Shown: positions 29,102 to 40,083 of the stretch, in pieces
Position numbering within the stretch: the stretch's first letter is position 1
Layout of the letters: the number at the start of each line of letters is the position of its first letter
Source: Candidatus Paraburkholderia kirkii
Lineage (GTDB): Bacteria > Pseudomonadota > Gammaproteobacteria > Burkholderiales > Burkholderiaceae
Assembly (NCBI GenBank): GCA_001189345.1
Contig: LFKV01000007.1
Location: forward strand, 1 to 64,000
DNA: 64,000 nt
Direction of reading: 5' to 3'
Notes under the pieces: generated by a model
What the model was told of the DNA's origin: nothing
Seen by the model: only the letters and a program-made list of their open reading frames with translations
The model's database searches: none
Translations under genes and position numbers: made by a program

Positions 29102-29911
29102 CTACTTATCTTGCTGCTGTTGTTGCTGTTGCTTGAGCTGTTCCTGGCGCTGCTGCTCCTGCTGGGCCTGCTACGCCTTTTCCTGCTGCTTTCTCGCGGC
29201 TTCCTTCTGACGCGCCTCGACTTCGGCGCGATGCTGGGCGGCATCCTGCTGCTTCTGCTCGTAGCGCTGCGCCTTTTCCTCGCGCTCCTGCGCATCCTGC
29301 ACGCCGCGGGCGCGCGCTTCGTCGAGCTTCTTCTGGTAATCCGCCTGCTTGCGATCGTACGCCGCCTGATTGGCCGCGCGCTGCGGCGCCTCGGCGTTGC
29401 GCTGCACGGCGGCCAGCGCGTTCTGCCGCTGCTTGTCCTCGAAGGCCTGCTGGCTCGCCTTCTCGTTCGCGGCGCGCTGCGGCGCTTCCGCTTCGTATTG
29501 TGCCTGCTTGATCGCCGCCTGCTGATCACGTTGCCTGGCCCGTTCCGCGCGCTGCTGGTCGTCGAGCGCGAGTTGATCCTGGCGGATCTGCTGGCGCATC
29601 TCGCGCATTTCGTTGCGCGCGTTGTCGAGACAGTGATTCACAAAGAACTTGCTGTAGCAGTCGTGCTGCTTCACGCCGAAGCGATAGTCGTTTTCCTCGG
29701 TGCGCCGGTCCAGCACCTTCTGGCGTTGCGCGAATTTGGCTTTCAGCGCGTCGTCCGCACCCGATGTGGCCGATGCGCTGGAAGGCGCCGCATCGTCGAG
29801 GGCGCGCGCGCTCACGGACGTGCCCGGATCGATCGGCCTGGCGGATTGCGCGAATGCATGATCCGGCGCGAACGCGGCCAGGGCGCACAGCAGCGGCGCT
29901 GTCGCGGCCAT
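29102..29911 (-). pseudogene. Secreted Gln-rich coiled-coil protein, Gln-to-stop near C terminus
   Basis: The start [20 protein letters not shown] forms a signal peptide with likely cleavage after AFA, so the product is periplasmic. The conserved region has [20 protein letters not shown] and [20 protein letters not shown], followed by a long charged coiled coil ([20 protein letters not shown]). A TAG at 29171-29173 replaces an expected CAG. In-frame sequence continues for 22 more codons rich in Gln to the older stop at 29102. Loss of the tail may be mild. Function unknown. Confidence 0.7.
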
Positions 29912-30247
29912 CGGCACGAGGTGCGCGCCGCCTGCGCCTTGCGGCGCGCCGGCGTCCAAAAAAACCGGGCGGAAAGGCCAGGCGTCGGGAAGGCGGAAAT
30001 TGGGCAAATGGATGAACGGCAACGTGATAAAGAATCAGGTGCGAAGCGGCTTTTGCGATGCCCAAATTCTATCACCGCGCGCCGGAGCGCTCCGTCATTT
30101 ATGGCAAAATGCCCGGCTCCAGCAACCCGGTTCGAACCCGGCTCGTCACGCGGCCACGCCGCCTTGCGAAAAGCGACGGCGCCTCGCTCACGCGAACCGG
30201 CGCACGCGGGCGACTCTCGCCGGCGAGCCAGAGAACAGCGCAGAAAC

Positions 30248-31068
30248 ATGACGGAAACCGTAGCACTCAAGATCGTACAGCGCATCGCCACAGAACTCAC
30301 CGTGCAGCCGCGCCAAGTCGCCGCCGTGCAGCTTCTCGACGAAGGCTCGACTGTCCCGTTCATCGCCCGGTATCGCAAGGAAGTGACCGGCAATCTCGAC
30401 GACACCCAGTTGCGCACGCTCGAGGAGCGCCTGCTCTATCTGCACGAACTCGAAGACCGCCGTGCCGCGATCCTTTCGAGCATTGAGGAGCAAGGCAAGC
30501 TCACCGACGAATTGCGTGGCGCCATCGAAGGCGCGGACAGCAAGCAGGTGCTCGAGGATCTCTACCTGCCCTACAAGCCCAAGCGCCGCACCCGCGCGCA
30601 GACCGCGCGCGAAGCCGGCCTCGAGCCGCTCGCGCAGGCGCTTCTCGCCGATCCCACGCTCGATCCGCAAACCGAAGCCGGCCCGGTTCGTCGATGCGGA
30701 GAAAGGCGTCGCCGATACCAAGGCCGCGCTCGACGGCGCGCGCGACATCCTCTCGGAGCAGTTCGGCGAAACCGCCGAGATTCTCGGCAAGCTGCGCGAG
30801 CATCTGTTCAATCATGGGCTCGTCATGTCGAGCGTGGTGGACGGCAAACAGGGCGAGGAAGGCGAGAAATTCCGCGATTATTACGAATACAGCGAGACGA
30901 TTCGCACCGTGCCATCGCATCGCGCGCTCGCATTGTTCCGCGGTCGCAACGCCGGCGTGCTCTCCGTGAAGCTCGGCCTGGGCGAGGAACTTGACGCGCA
31001 GATTCCGCACCCGTGCGAAGCGATGATCGCGCAGCACTTCGGCATCGCCAACCGCGGCCGCGCCGCCG
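30248..31068 (+). pseudogene. Transcription accessory protein Tex, frameshifted and cut by IS
   Basis: Tex is an RNA-binding protein of about 770 residues that influences transcription. The N-terminal part is clear: [61 protein letters not shown] frameshift near 30683 follows [27 protein letters not shown] to HPCEAMIAQHFGIANRGRAA then continues to 31068, where IS2-group copy 3 begins. About two thirds of the gene (YqgF-like, HhH and S1 domains) is absent. The beyond-IS sequence is an unrelated sigma factor, so the remainder was deleted or moved. Confidence 0.9.
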
Positions 31069-32299
31069 TGGACTTGCCCCCGCATAACCGGACAGCCGGT
31101 CCCGCTTAGGTTGGAGGATTTGCTTGCCGATGAAACTCGCGCGGCGAGCGGTATTTAAGGGCGCTATGCGGGTGTGACTCGTTATCGTGGTCGAACGCGA
31201 TGGCCAGATTTTGCAGCGCCGTCCTGGCGTCGGGTTTCGGCATCCACGAAACGTAATCACGCTTTATCGTTTCGTAATCACGCTTTATCGTTTTAACGAA
31301 GCTCTCGGCCATCCCGTTGCTTTGCGGACTTCTGACGGGTGTCGTTACTGGCTTCAGTCCGATTTTTCGAGAGAACTTCAATGTGCCATCGGCAATGTAG
31401 CAGGAACCATCGTCGCTTAACCACTCGACTTCCCTTTCGGCCTTCAACACGCCGGTGAAGCGGTTCTCGACGGCTTGAAGCATGACGTCACGCACCATAT
31501 CGCCAGTGTAACCGCCTGTGCTCGCGGCCCAACTCATGGCTTCGCGGTCGCAACAGTCGAGTGCGAAGACGACACGCAATGGGACACCGGCATCGCAGCG
31601 GAATTCGAAGCCATCCGAGCACCAGCGCATGTTGCTGCTATCCACCGCGACCTTGCCGTCATGCCGACGCGTAGACGAGGCGTGCCGAGGGCGATGTTCA
31701 AGCAGCAGGCCGTGGCGACGCATCACGCGATACACGCGCTTTGCATTTACTCGCGGTTGAGCCAGCATGTCCCGGCTTCGCCTCAGCAACGCCCAAGCAC
31801 CTCGGTATCCATACGTCGGCGCGTCGCCTAACAACTCATGAAGTTCGGCGACAAGCGCCGTGTCGTCGAGCACGGGCATCTTGCGCCGGTCGACCCAGTC
31901 AGCCGGCCGCTTCGACTTGACTGCGAGATTCGAGCGCGACACCCCCAGGACTTCACAGACCGTCTTCAACGGTCGTCCCCCGGCAGCAATGGTGAGCGCA
32001 GTCAATTTTTTTGTTCGACCATACTCCACTGCTTCACGGAGGATTTCTACCTCCATTGTCTTCTTTCCTAGCAATCGCTGCAGCTCGCGAATCTGCTTCA
32101 TTGCTTCGGCTAGGTCAGATGCCGGCACCACGTGCTCGCCGGCAGACCACCGATAGGCTCTCGTCCTGATAGAGCTTGCGCCAGCCGAAGACTTGGTTGG
32201 CATTCACTTGATGTCGGCGAGCGACGCCAGAGACCGTTGTACCGGGCCCGAAAGTCTCGCGAACTATCGCTAGTTTCTCTTCAACCGAACGCCGGCGGC
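31069..32299 (-). mobile_element. IS3-family (IS2 group) insertion sequence, copy 3, 5'-truncated
   Basis: The left terminus TGGACTTGCCCCC is intact and joins tex at 31069. On the right, identity to copy 2 ends at about 32299, inside the OrfA start (RRRS). The last 122 bp, with the other terminal repeat and the OrfA start codon, are missing and replaced by an ECF sigma gene. The element is therefore immobile and marks a deletion or rearrangement that removed one IS end, most of tex and the end of the sigma gene. Confidence 0.9.
31106..32299 (-). pseudogene. IS2-group transposase, copy 3 (OrfA start lost)
   Basis: The OrfB-like frame (31106-32203) is open, with catalytic residues in [17 protein letters not shown] and AESFVKT all present, unlike copy 2. 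It carries the same seven-residue ETIKRDY duplication and the same zipper/core fusion. OrfA lacks its first 13 or so residues, and its frame now runs in from the sigma gene. As one terminus is missing the copy cannot move by itself, but its OrfB is the only DDE-complete one in the window and might act in trans if OrfA is supplied. Confidence 0.85.
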
Positions 32300-32592
32300 C
32301 CAGTCGTCCACCGCGATGTCGCGCCGCCCGCGCAACTGATCGATAGACAGGTTGCGCATGATCGTGAACAGCCACGCGCGCAGATTCGTGCCGGCATGGA
32401 ACGACTTGGCACGATTGAGCGCGCGTTCGGTCGCATCCTGCACGAGATCGTCGGCCCAGGCGCGGTTGCCCGTCAGCGCGCGCGCATAGCGGCGCAACTG
32501 CGGCAGATGCGCGAGAAGATCGCTCTCGAAGCTCAAGGCCGTGCGCCCGCTCGCATGCCCGAAGCGCTCGCGGCGTTCGATGCGCGTGCCAT
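32300..32592 (-). pseudogene. ECF sigma factor, frameshifted and cut by IS copy 3
   Basis: Alternative sigma-70 family factor of the extracytoplasmic-function type. The region-2 sequence is clear: FESDLLAHLPQLRRYARALT, WADDLVQDATERAL and TNLRAWLFTIMRNLSIDQLR. The start ATG at 32592 reads MARASNAASASGMRAG, then a frameshift near 32535 separates it from TALSFES. Region 4, needed for -35 recognition, is missing because the gene is joined to IS copy 3 at 32299. The start overlaps the stop of the small lipoprotein gene as TGATG. Confidence 0.85.
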
Positions 32593-32741
32593 CAGTAGCT
32601 TCCTCCACCGACGGGCCGGCCCGACCTACTTGCACCGCCCGATCCGTCCGGCGCACCTTGCGTGCCGCTCGCGCACCCCGCCGCACCCAGCGCGAGGCCG
32701 AACGCGATCAGGAGCGCCATCACTCCGATCGATCGTTTCAT
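32592..32741 (-). CDS. Small lipoprotein upstream of the ECF sigma gene
   Basis: Forty-nine codons beginning MKRSIGVMALLIAFGLALGA with a lipobox AAGC (Cys23), then a short Gly/Ser-rich tail. It has a clear lipoprotein signal and no recognisable domain. The stop overlaps the sigma factor ATG, so translation was probably coupled, which suggests a role in the same response. I cannot assign a function. Confidence 0.65.
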   Translation of the reverse strand: MKRSIGVMALLIAFGLALGAAGCASGTQGAPDGSGGASRSGRPVGGGSY

Positions 32742-32844
32742 GATCGTTACCGTTCAAGGATTGACCAGCGGACTCGCCGATTTATTCCGCGAGTCCGCCG
32801 TTTCGCGAGTCTTTTTCCGCTTCCCCGGGCGCTTTCCGGAACGC

Positions 32845-33230
32845 TCAGGGCTTCACGACATGCCAGACATCGCGGAAGTTGTCTCCGTTCTTGTCGCCGG
32901 GTTTCGTGTCCTTCGAGAAGCGATAGACGCGCTTGCCATCGTAGGCCCATTGCTTGCCGCGGTCGGCGGCTTCCATGCCCCATTTGCCGGCAGGCTTGTC
33001 GGAATCGCTCGCCATCGCCGCGGGCCACGCCTGCGCGCAGCCGCCGGTGCAGGCGCTCGGGCTGACCTTCGTGTCCTTGTCGAAGGTGTAGAGCGTCATG
33101 CCGTTTTTCATCGACGTACATGCCGTTGGCTTCCTTCGGCGCCGCCGCGCTGGCGGACGAAGCGAAAGCGGTTGCGACTGTGGCAAGATGTGGCAAAAGC
33201 GGCGACGGATATCAGGATGCGCTTCTTCAT
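32845..33230 (-). pseudogene. COG4315-type secreted repeat protein, frameshifted
   Basis: Small periplasmic proteins of this family (lipoprotein_15 repeats) have unknown function. The start MKKRILISVAAFAT resembles a signal peptide. A frameshift near 33205 separates it from ATAFASSASAAAPKEANGMY, and another near 33108 leads to GMTLYTFDKDTKVSPSACTG, GCAQAWPAAMA and KQWAYDGKRVYRFSKDTKPG. The paired repeats LYTFDKDT and VYRFSKDT define the family. It is upstream of the lipoprotein-sigma pair and in the same direction, so it may have been in the sigma regulon. Confidence 0.85.
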
Positions 33231-33432
33231 TTCATCTTCCTTGTCGTAGAAGTATCCGTAGAACGTTCGGAAGCGCTGCACTATTCCGCGGACGATGAAA
33301 TAAATCGATGCGGCAGTGCCGTCGCATCGCCAGTCGGCAATCCATTCAAGACCATTCGCGCGCACCTTGCCAGAGATTCGTCGAAATTTCGCGTATGGAA
33401 ACGGAATGCGACGGCGACCGCGGCGTGCGCAC

Positions 33433-34416
33433 TCAGGCGCCGGCCGCCGCCGTGTCGCGCAGGGGCGGCGCGCCGAAGAGCCGGCTGTACTCGCGGCTGA
33501 ACTGGGACGCGCTCTCGTAACCGACGCGATGCGCGGCAGTGGCGGCATCGACGATGTCGAGCAGCATCAGGCGCCGCGCCTCCTGGAACCGCAGCTGCTT
33601 CTGGTATTGCAGCGGGCTCATCGCCGTCACGGCCTTGAAATGATGATGCAGCGACGACACGCTCATGTGCACGTCCCGCGCGATGTTGTCCACCCGCAAG
33701 GGCTGATCGAAGTTCTGGCGCAGAAGCTGGATGGCCTTCGCGATGCGCTGCGTCTGGCTGTCCTGCAGCGCGATCTGCCGCAGCCGCGCGCCGGAGCCGT
33801 TCATCAAGAAGCGATAGAGAATCTCGCGCTTCACGAGGGGCGCGAGAATCGCCACGTCCTCGAGCGTATCGATGAGAGGCGCAGGAGGCGCAGCACGGCG
33901 TCGAGCATCGAGTTGCCGAGGCGGTTCACGTAGAGGCCGCGCGAGGCGTCGGCCTGGGTCGCGGGCGGCAGCTTCTCGTCCTGGATGAGCGAGGTGATTT
34001 CCTCGACGTCAAGATCGAGCCGCATGCCGAGATAGGGCTCCGACTCGCTCGCCACCGACACCTGTCCGCACACCGGCAGATCGACGGACGACACGAGATA
34101 GTGCATCGGATCGTAGATGTAGACCTTGTCGCCGACCATGATGCGCTTGCTGCCCTGCGCGATCAGCGCGAGCGCGGGCGTCTGGATGCCGTGCTTCGGC
34201 CCGCCCGGATTCATGATCCGGCGCAGGCAGGAACAGACCCGGCACCGGGGTCTCCACCGAGCCTTCGCAGCCTACGGTGAAACGATCGAGCAGCGCGCCG
34301 AGATCGAGGCGGGCCTGGTCCAGCGTGGCATCGGGCGCGCTGCCGCCGTTGCGCGCCTCCTTGGGCGGGTCGTGACTGTTTTTTCCTGCGAGGATGGGCG
34401 TATCGTTCAAAGCCAT
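33433..34416 (-). pseudogene. AraC family transcriptional regulator, frameshifted
   Basis: It has an N-terminal AraC_N-type sensor and a C-terminal AraC HTH pair. The start is MALNDTPILAGKNSHD. After TPVPGLFLP the frame changes near 34220. GIQTPALALIAQGSKRIMVG and MHYLVSSVDLPVCGQV continue, then a second change near 33880 leads to KREILYRFLMNGSGARLRQI. The HTH part has RVDNIARDVHMSVSSLHHHF and YESASQFSREYSRLFG. It is divergent from the aldo/keto reductase, and such pairs are often regulator and target, so the reductase may now be deregulated. Confidence 0.88.
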
Positions 34417-34644
34417 GATTCGCGGACCATTTTCGAGAGAAGAGAGTTCGTCTAGCTTACTCGCGGGAGCGCGAGATTGCTTGCGGACACCCCGCGCGTT
34501 TGCAGAAACAGGCAAGGATTGAACAGGATCAGGCTATGAATGCGACGCGTCGCGGGAAGATACTGCATTGCCGGCGCGAAGACTCGCCGCGCGGCATGCG
34601 CCGCCGCGCTCGTCTCGCACCTTTCCAGTCACTCGGGAGTAACC

Positions 34645-35700
34645 ATGCGCTACAGGAAATTCGGCAATACCGGTCTTTTCGTCTCCGAACTGTGCCTCGG
34701 CACGATGACCTTCGGCGGCGGCGGAACCGGCGGGATCTGGAACAACATCGGCCAGTTGCAGCAGGCGGAAGCGGACAAGCTCGTCGGCCGCTCGCTGGAC
34801 GCGGGCATCAACTTCATCGACACCGCCGACATGTACGCCGACGGCCAGTCGGAAATCATCACCGGACAGGCGCTCAAGAACCTGAAGGTGCCGCGCGAGA
34901 ATGTCGTCGTCGCGACGAAGATTCTCGGCGAGACCGGCACCAAGGGGGTGAATTCGCGCGGCGCGGCGCGCTATCACATCATCGACGGCGTGAAGGCGAG
35001 CCTGAAGCGCTTGCAGCTCGATCACGTCGACCTGTACCAGATTCACGGTTTCGATCCGGCGACGCCGATCGAGGAAACCCTGCGCGCGCTGGACAACCTG
35101 GTGCAGCACGGGCACGTGCGCTATATCGGCGTGTCGAACTGGGCGGCGTGGCAGATCATGAAGGCGCTCGGCATTTCCGAGCGGCTCGGCCTCGCGCGCT
35201 TCGAATCGCTGCAGGCGTACTACACGATCGCGGGCCGCGATCTCAAGCGCGAAATCGTGCCGCTTCTGCAAAGCGAGCAGGTCGGCCTGATGGTGTGGAG
35301 CCCGCTTGCGGGCGGCCTGCTGTCGGGCAAATTCACGCGCGAAGGCGGCAAGGAGGAAGGCAGCCGCCGCACTAAGTTCGATTTTCCGCCGGTCGATGTC
35401 GAGCGCGCCTACGACTGCGTCGACGTGATGCGGCGCGTGGCCGAAGCCAAGGGCGTGTCGGTCGCGCAGATCGCGCTTGCGTGGCTCCTGCATCAGAAGG
35501 TCGTGTCGAGCGTGATCATCGGTGCAAAGCGGCTGGAGCAGCTCGACGACAACATCGCGGCGACGCGGGTCAGGCTCAACGAGGACGAACTCGCCGCGCT
35601 CGACGAGGTGAGCCGCTTGCCGTCCGAGTATCCGGGATGGATGCTCGCGCGGCAGGGGGAATATCGGCGAAACCAGTTGAAAGAGGCAGCGGCGGAGTAA
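34645..35700 (+). CDS. Aldo/keto reductase
   Basis: An NADPH-dependent oxidoreductase with a TIM-barrel fold. The 351-residue frame is intact. The catalytic Asp and Tyr lie in [11 protein letters not shown], Lys in VVATKI and His in YQIHGFD. The cofactor end has [35 protein letters not shown] is a family-typical start, and GGGAG upstream serves as ribosome-binding site. It resembles the YajO/Tas-type group acting on small aldehydes or sugars; the substrate is unknown. Divergent from the broken AraC gene. Confidence 0.92.
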   Translation: MRYRKFGNTGLFVSELCLGTMTFGGGGTGGIWNNIGQLQQAEADKLVGRSLDAGINFIDTADMYADGQSEIITGQALKNLKVPRENVVVATKILGETGTKGVNSRGAARYHIIDGVKASLKRLQLDHVDLYQIHGFDPATPIEETLRALDNLVQHGHVRYIGVSNWAAWQIMKALGISERLGLARFESLQAYYTIAGRDLKREIVPLLQSEQVGLMVWSPLAGGLLSGKFTREGGKEEGSRRTKFDFPPVDVERAYDCVDVMRRVAEAKGVSVAQIALAWLLHQKVVSSVIIGAKRLEQLDDNIAATRVRLNEDELAALDEVSRLPSEYPGWMLARQGEYRRNQLKEAAAE

Positions 35701-35706
35701 TTCCCA

Positions 35707-35729
35707 CGGGCGGCCAGCGAAGCCGCCCG
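35707..35729 (+). terminator. GC hairpin after the aldo/keto reductase
   Basis: CGGGCGGC (35707-35714) pairs perfectly with GCCGCCCG (35722-35729), seven bases after the stop codon. No T-run follows, so it may be a weak or Rho-assisted terminator. Confidence 0.45.
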
Positions 35730-35833
35730 CCCCACCTAAGTATTTACCCGCGTTTGGCCGGATTTCGGTGCATTTTCCGCCCTTTATCTCGAAACCGGAT
35801 AGCCCTTATCCTCCGTATCGCGTTGCGGCATAA

Positions 35834-37069
<1,236 letters not shown>

Positions 37070-37130
37070 TTCCGTACCGGACGCACGGCGCTTCCGATGT
37101 GCCGTGCGGATGTGCCGTGCGTCAGCTCCG

Positions 37131-38853
37131 TCAAAGCACCGCGACGACCCGCACGTCCCCTTCCACCGACGGAATCACCTGACTGCCGACACGCCGGAAC
37201 GTGAGCGTGACGGTCTTGTCGCCGAGACGCAGATCGCCGATTTCCAGCCAGTCGATGCCCTCCGGCAACTGCGGCCGGTCGATGCGCACTTCGTCGTTGA
37301 CGGCATCGACCGTCACGCCCAGGCACGCCTCCAGGATCATGAACGGCGCGCCCACCGCCCACGCCTGAGGCAGGCACGCGACCAGATAGGCAATCGGCCG
37401 CTCGCCGCGCTGGCGCGTAAATCCGCAGAACAGCTCCGGCAGGCGCATATCGAAGATAACGGCCGCCTCGAACAGCGATTGCAGCAGACCGACCGCCGCG
37501 CCGCGATCCGCCGTAGCGCGCGAGGCCGCGGGCGCACAGCGCGGTGTCGTGCGGCCATACGGAACCGTTGTTGATACGACATCGGATTGAAGCGCGGCTG
37601 CCCCGCCGCCAGAGTGTGCACGCCCCAGCCGGTGTGAAAGAGGGTCGATTCGAGCTGGCGCGCGACCGCCTCGCCGCGTGTGCGGTCCACGAGATCGAAG
37701 GCGAGCAAATGCCCCGCGTTCGACGAGAGTACGCGGCACAGTTCGCCCTTGCCGTCCGTGCGATGCCGTAGAAATCCATCTTCGGCATCCAGTACATCTC
37801 TTCGACGCGTTCGCGGATGTGGCGGGCGCGCCGCTCGAACTCGCGCGCTCTTCCTGGCCGCGCTCGCGGGCAAGGCACGCCATCGTGGAAAACGCCGTCG
37901 AGGCGTAGCCTTGGACTTCGACGAGCGCGATCGGACCGATGGGGAATTTCCCGTCGGCATGGAACACGGAGTCCTGGCCGTCCTTCCAGCCCTGGTTGGC
38001 GAGGCCGTGCTCGGACGCGCGCTGATAGTCCAGCAGGCCGTACGGATTCTTGTCGCAATGCCGCGCGACCCACTCGGCCGCCAGTTGCAGGGCCGGCCAG
38101 ATCTCATCGAGCAGTTCGCGGTCGCCGGTGCGCTCAGCGTACGCGCCCGCGAGCACGATGAAGAGCGGCGTGCTGTCGACGCCGCCGTAGTACAGCGCGA
38201 ACGGCACCTCGCCGGTGGCGGCCATTTCGCTCTTGCGCGTCTCGTGCATGATCTTGCCGATTTCGGCATCGTGGAACGCCGAGTCCTCGCGTGCCTGATG
38301 CGCGGCGAGGAAGCGCAGCACGCCGCGCGCGAGCGTCGGATGCAGCCAGAGCATCTGCAGGGACGTGATGATCGCGTCGCGTCCGAAGGCCGTCGAGAAC
38401 CAGGGAATGCCCGCGTAGGGGTAAGGGCCGGTGTCGAGATGGGTAAGGGCCGGTGTCGAGATCGGTGGTGAGCAGCCCGAGATCCGCGAGCGAACGGTCG
38501 ATCCATTCGCTGAAAAGCGGATTGCTCGAACGCACCCGCGCGCTCGCGCGACGCCTGTCGCGCATGCGCCGGTGCGCCTCGACGAGCGCCTCGCGAATCG
38601 CCGGCCGGCCCGACTCGGGCTCGCACTCGGCCGCTTCGGCCGCGTTGCGCTTGCTCTCCTCGCTCATGTCGCCATTGGCGTCGTACACGGCGAAGGTGTT
38701 GCCGGATTTCAGAACGAACTGACGTTCGCTCGGCATGTTGGCATGCTCGGTCGGGATGAACGCCTCGTCGGCACCCGCGAGCGTCGCTTGCGAATCCTGC
38801 GCTTGCTGCTGTTGTTGCTGCATCTGTTCCTGTGCCTGTTCCTTTGTATCCAT
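37131..38853 (-). pseudogene. Amylo-alpha-1,6-glucosidase/glycogen debranching-type enzyme, deleted and frameshifted
   Basis: The start is MDTKEQAQEQMQQQQ, then RQFVLKSGNTFAVYDANGDM. That opens the N-terminal glycogen-debranching domain, but the sequence jumps at once to SEESKRNAAEAAECE and DRSLADLGLLTTDL, so about 250 residues are deleted in frame. A 22-bp duplication (38419-38462) then breaks the frame. LQMLWLHPTLARGVLRFLAA, FALYYGGVDSTPLFIVLAGA and GLLDYQRASEHGLANQGWKD are in the next frame. More changes follow near 37850 and 37560. LPELFCGFTRQRGERPIAYL is near the end. Confidence 0.88.
38419..38462. repeat. 22-bp perfect tandem duplication
   Basis: The unit at 38419-38440 is repeated exactly at 38441-38462 inside the glycogen-debranching pseudogene. 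Twenty-two bases shift the frame just after DTGPYP. Confidence 0.85.
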
Positions 38854-39030
38854 TGCACCTTCCTGAAAGTAATCTGAAGGATGTTCGTGAGCCGCGCTGG
38901 AACCCGCTCGAGCTGCCCGGCACGCAGCAACGCCCGAGCGCGCACCGCTTTCATGCAGCAGGGGGGCCGCTTACCCGCTACCATTGACGGTTTTTCGACC
39001 CAACCACGCCTGACGGGTTCTCCGCGCGCA

Positions 39031-39825
39031 ATGTCATTTCCGCATATCGATCTGCTTTATTCTGCCTCAGGACTCGCGGTGGGCTTCCTGGTCGGCCTGA
39101 CGGGCGTGGGCGGCGGCTCGCTGATGACGCCGCTGCTCGTCCTGCTGTTCGGCATTCATCCGGCGACGGCCGTCGGCACCGACTTGCTCTACGCCGCCGC
39201 GACCAAGACCGCGGGAACGCTCGTGCACGGCATCAAGGGCTCGGTCGACTGGCGCATCACCGGCCGTCTCGCGGCGGGCAGCGTGCCGGCGGCGGCCATC
39301 ACGCTCTACTTTCTGCACGCGCACGGCATCGGCTCGCCCGGCACCGCGCGGCTCATCCAGGTGATTCTCGGCAGCGCGCTCCTGATTACCGCCGTTTCGC
39401 TCGTCTTCCGGCCGCAGCTCGCGCGCCTGGCCTACCGGAAAGGACGCGGCCGCCCCGAACATCCCGCGCGCACCGCCGCCTGGACGGTGCTCACCGGCGC
39501 GATCCTCGGCGTGCTCGTTTCGATCACTTCCGTGGGCGCGGGCGCGATCGGCATAACGGTGCTGCTCCTGCTCTATCCGCGTCTCGCGACGGTGCGCATC
39601 GTCGGCTCGGACGTGGCGCACGCGGTGCCGCTCACGCTGATTGCCGGGGCTGGCCACTGGATGCTCGGCTCGGTGGACTGGGCGCTGCTCGTCTCGCTCC
39701 TCGTGGGCTCGATTCCGGGCATTGCGCTGGGCAGCATGCTGTCTTCCAGGGCGCCGGAAGCACTGCTGCGCCACCTGCTCGCCGCGACGCTCGTTCTCGT
39801 CGGAGCAAAGCTCGTGTTCAGTTGA
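39031..39825 (+). CDS. TauE/SafE family sulfite/organosulfonate exporter-type membrane protein
   Basis: An intact 264-residue protein with about eight membrane segments, including GLAVGFLVGLTGVGGGSLMT, WTVLTGAILGVLVSITSVGA and LLVSLLVGSIPGIALGSML. The paired GVGGGS and SVGAGA motifs are typical of the family, which exports sulfite or sulfoacetate-type anions. The start MSFPHIDL was chosen because the first membrane segment follows it. Upstream frame extends to 38881 without coding character. The substrate cannot be read from context, as neighbours are unrelated pseudogenes. Confidence 0.88.
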   Translation: MSFPHIDLLYSASGLAVGFLVGLTGVGGGSLMTPLLVLLFGIHPATAVGTDLLYAAATKTAGTLVHGIKGSVDWRITGRLAAGSVPAAAITLYFLHAHGIGSPGTARLIQVILGSALLITAVSLVFRPQLARLAYRKGRGRPEHPARTAAWTVLTGAILGVLVSITSVGAGAIGITVLLLLYPRLATVRIVGSDVAHAVPLTLIAGAGHWMLGSVDWALLVSLLVGSIPGIALGSMLSSRAPEALLRHLLAATLVLVGAKLVFS

Positions 39826-40083
39826 TGTTAGTCACGCTCCAAGGCAGTTTCCAGTCGGCCAAAAGACATAAGCCGATTCGCACGTCATTGTGTTTTTTTT
39901 GCCTATGCCGTCCGGCCGGGTTTCACGCGCCCGGACGATGCGGCATCATTCCCGCTCAGTTGACCCGCCAGTCGCAAGGCGGTCGAGTCGGCGCGCCGGG
40001 TAATGGGCGCGTCATCTTTCGGCGTCGATAATGCAGGCGCGCGTCATCGGGGCGTGTGCCGCATGTTCACGAGGAGTCAGGCG

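Noticed and set aside
29104-29170. CAG/CTG-rich tract as a regulatory microsatellite
   Set aside because: It is the former Gln-rich C-terminal coding tail of the gene on the minus strand, cut off by a TAG.
9832-32299. Composite transposon bounded by copies 2 and 3
   Set aside because: The 20 kb between are chromosomal core genes (serB, rimO, rluD, bamD), and copy 3 has lost one end.
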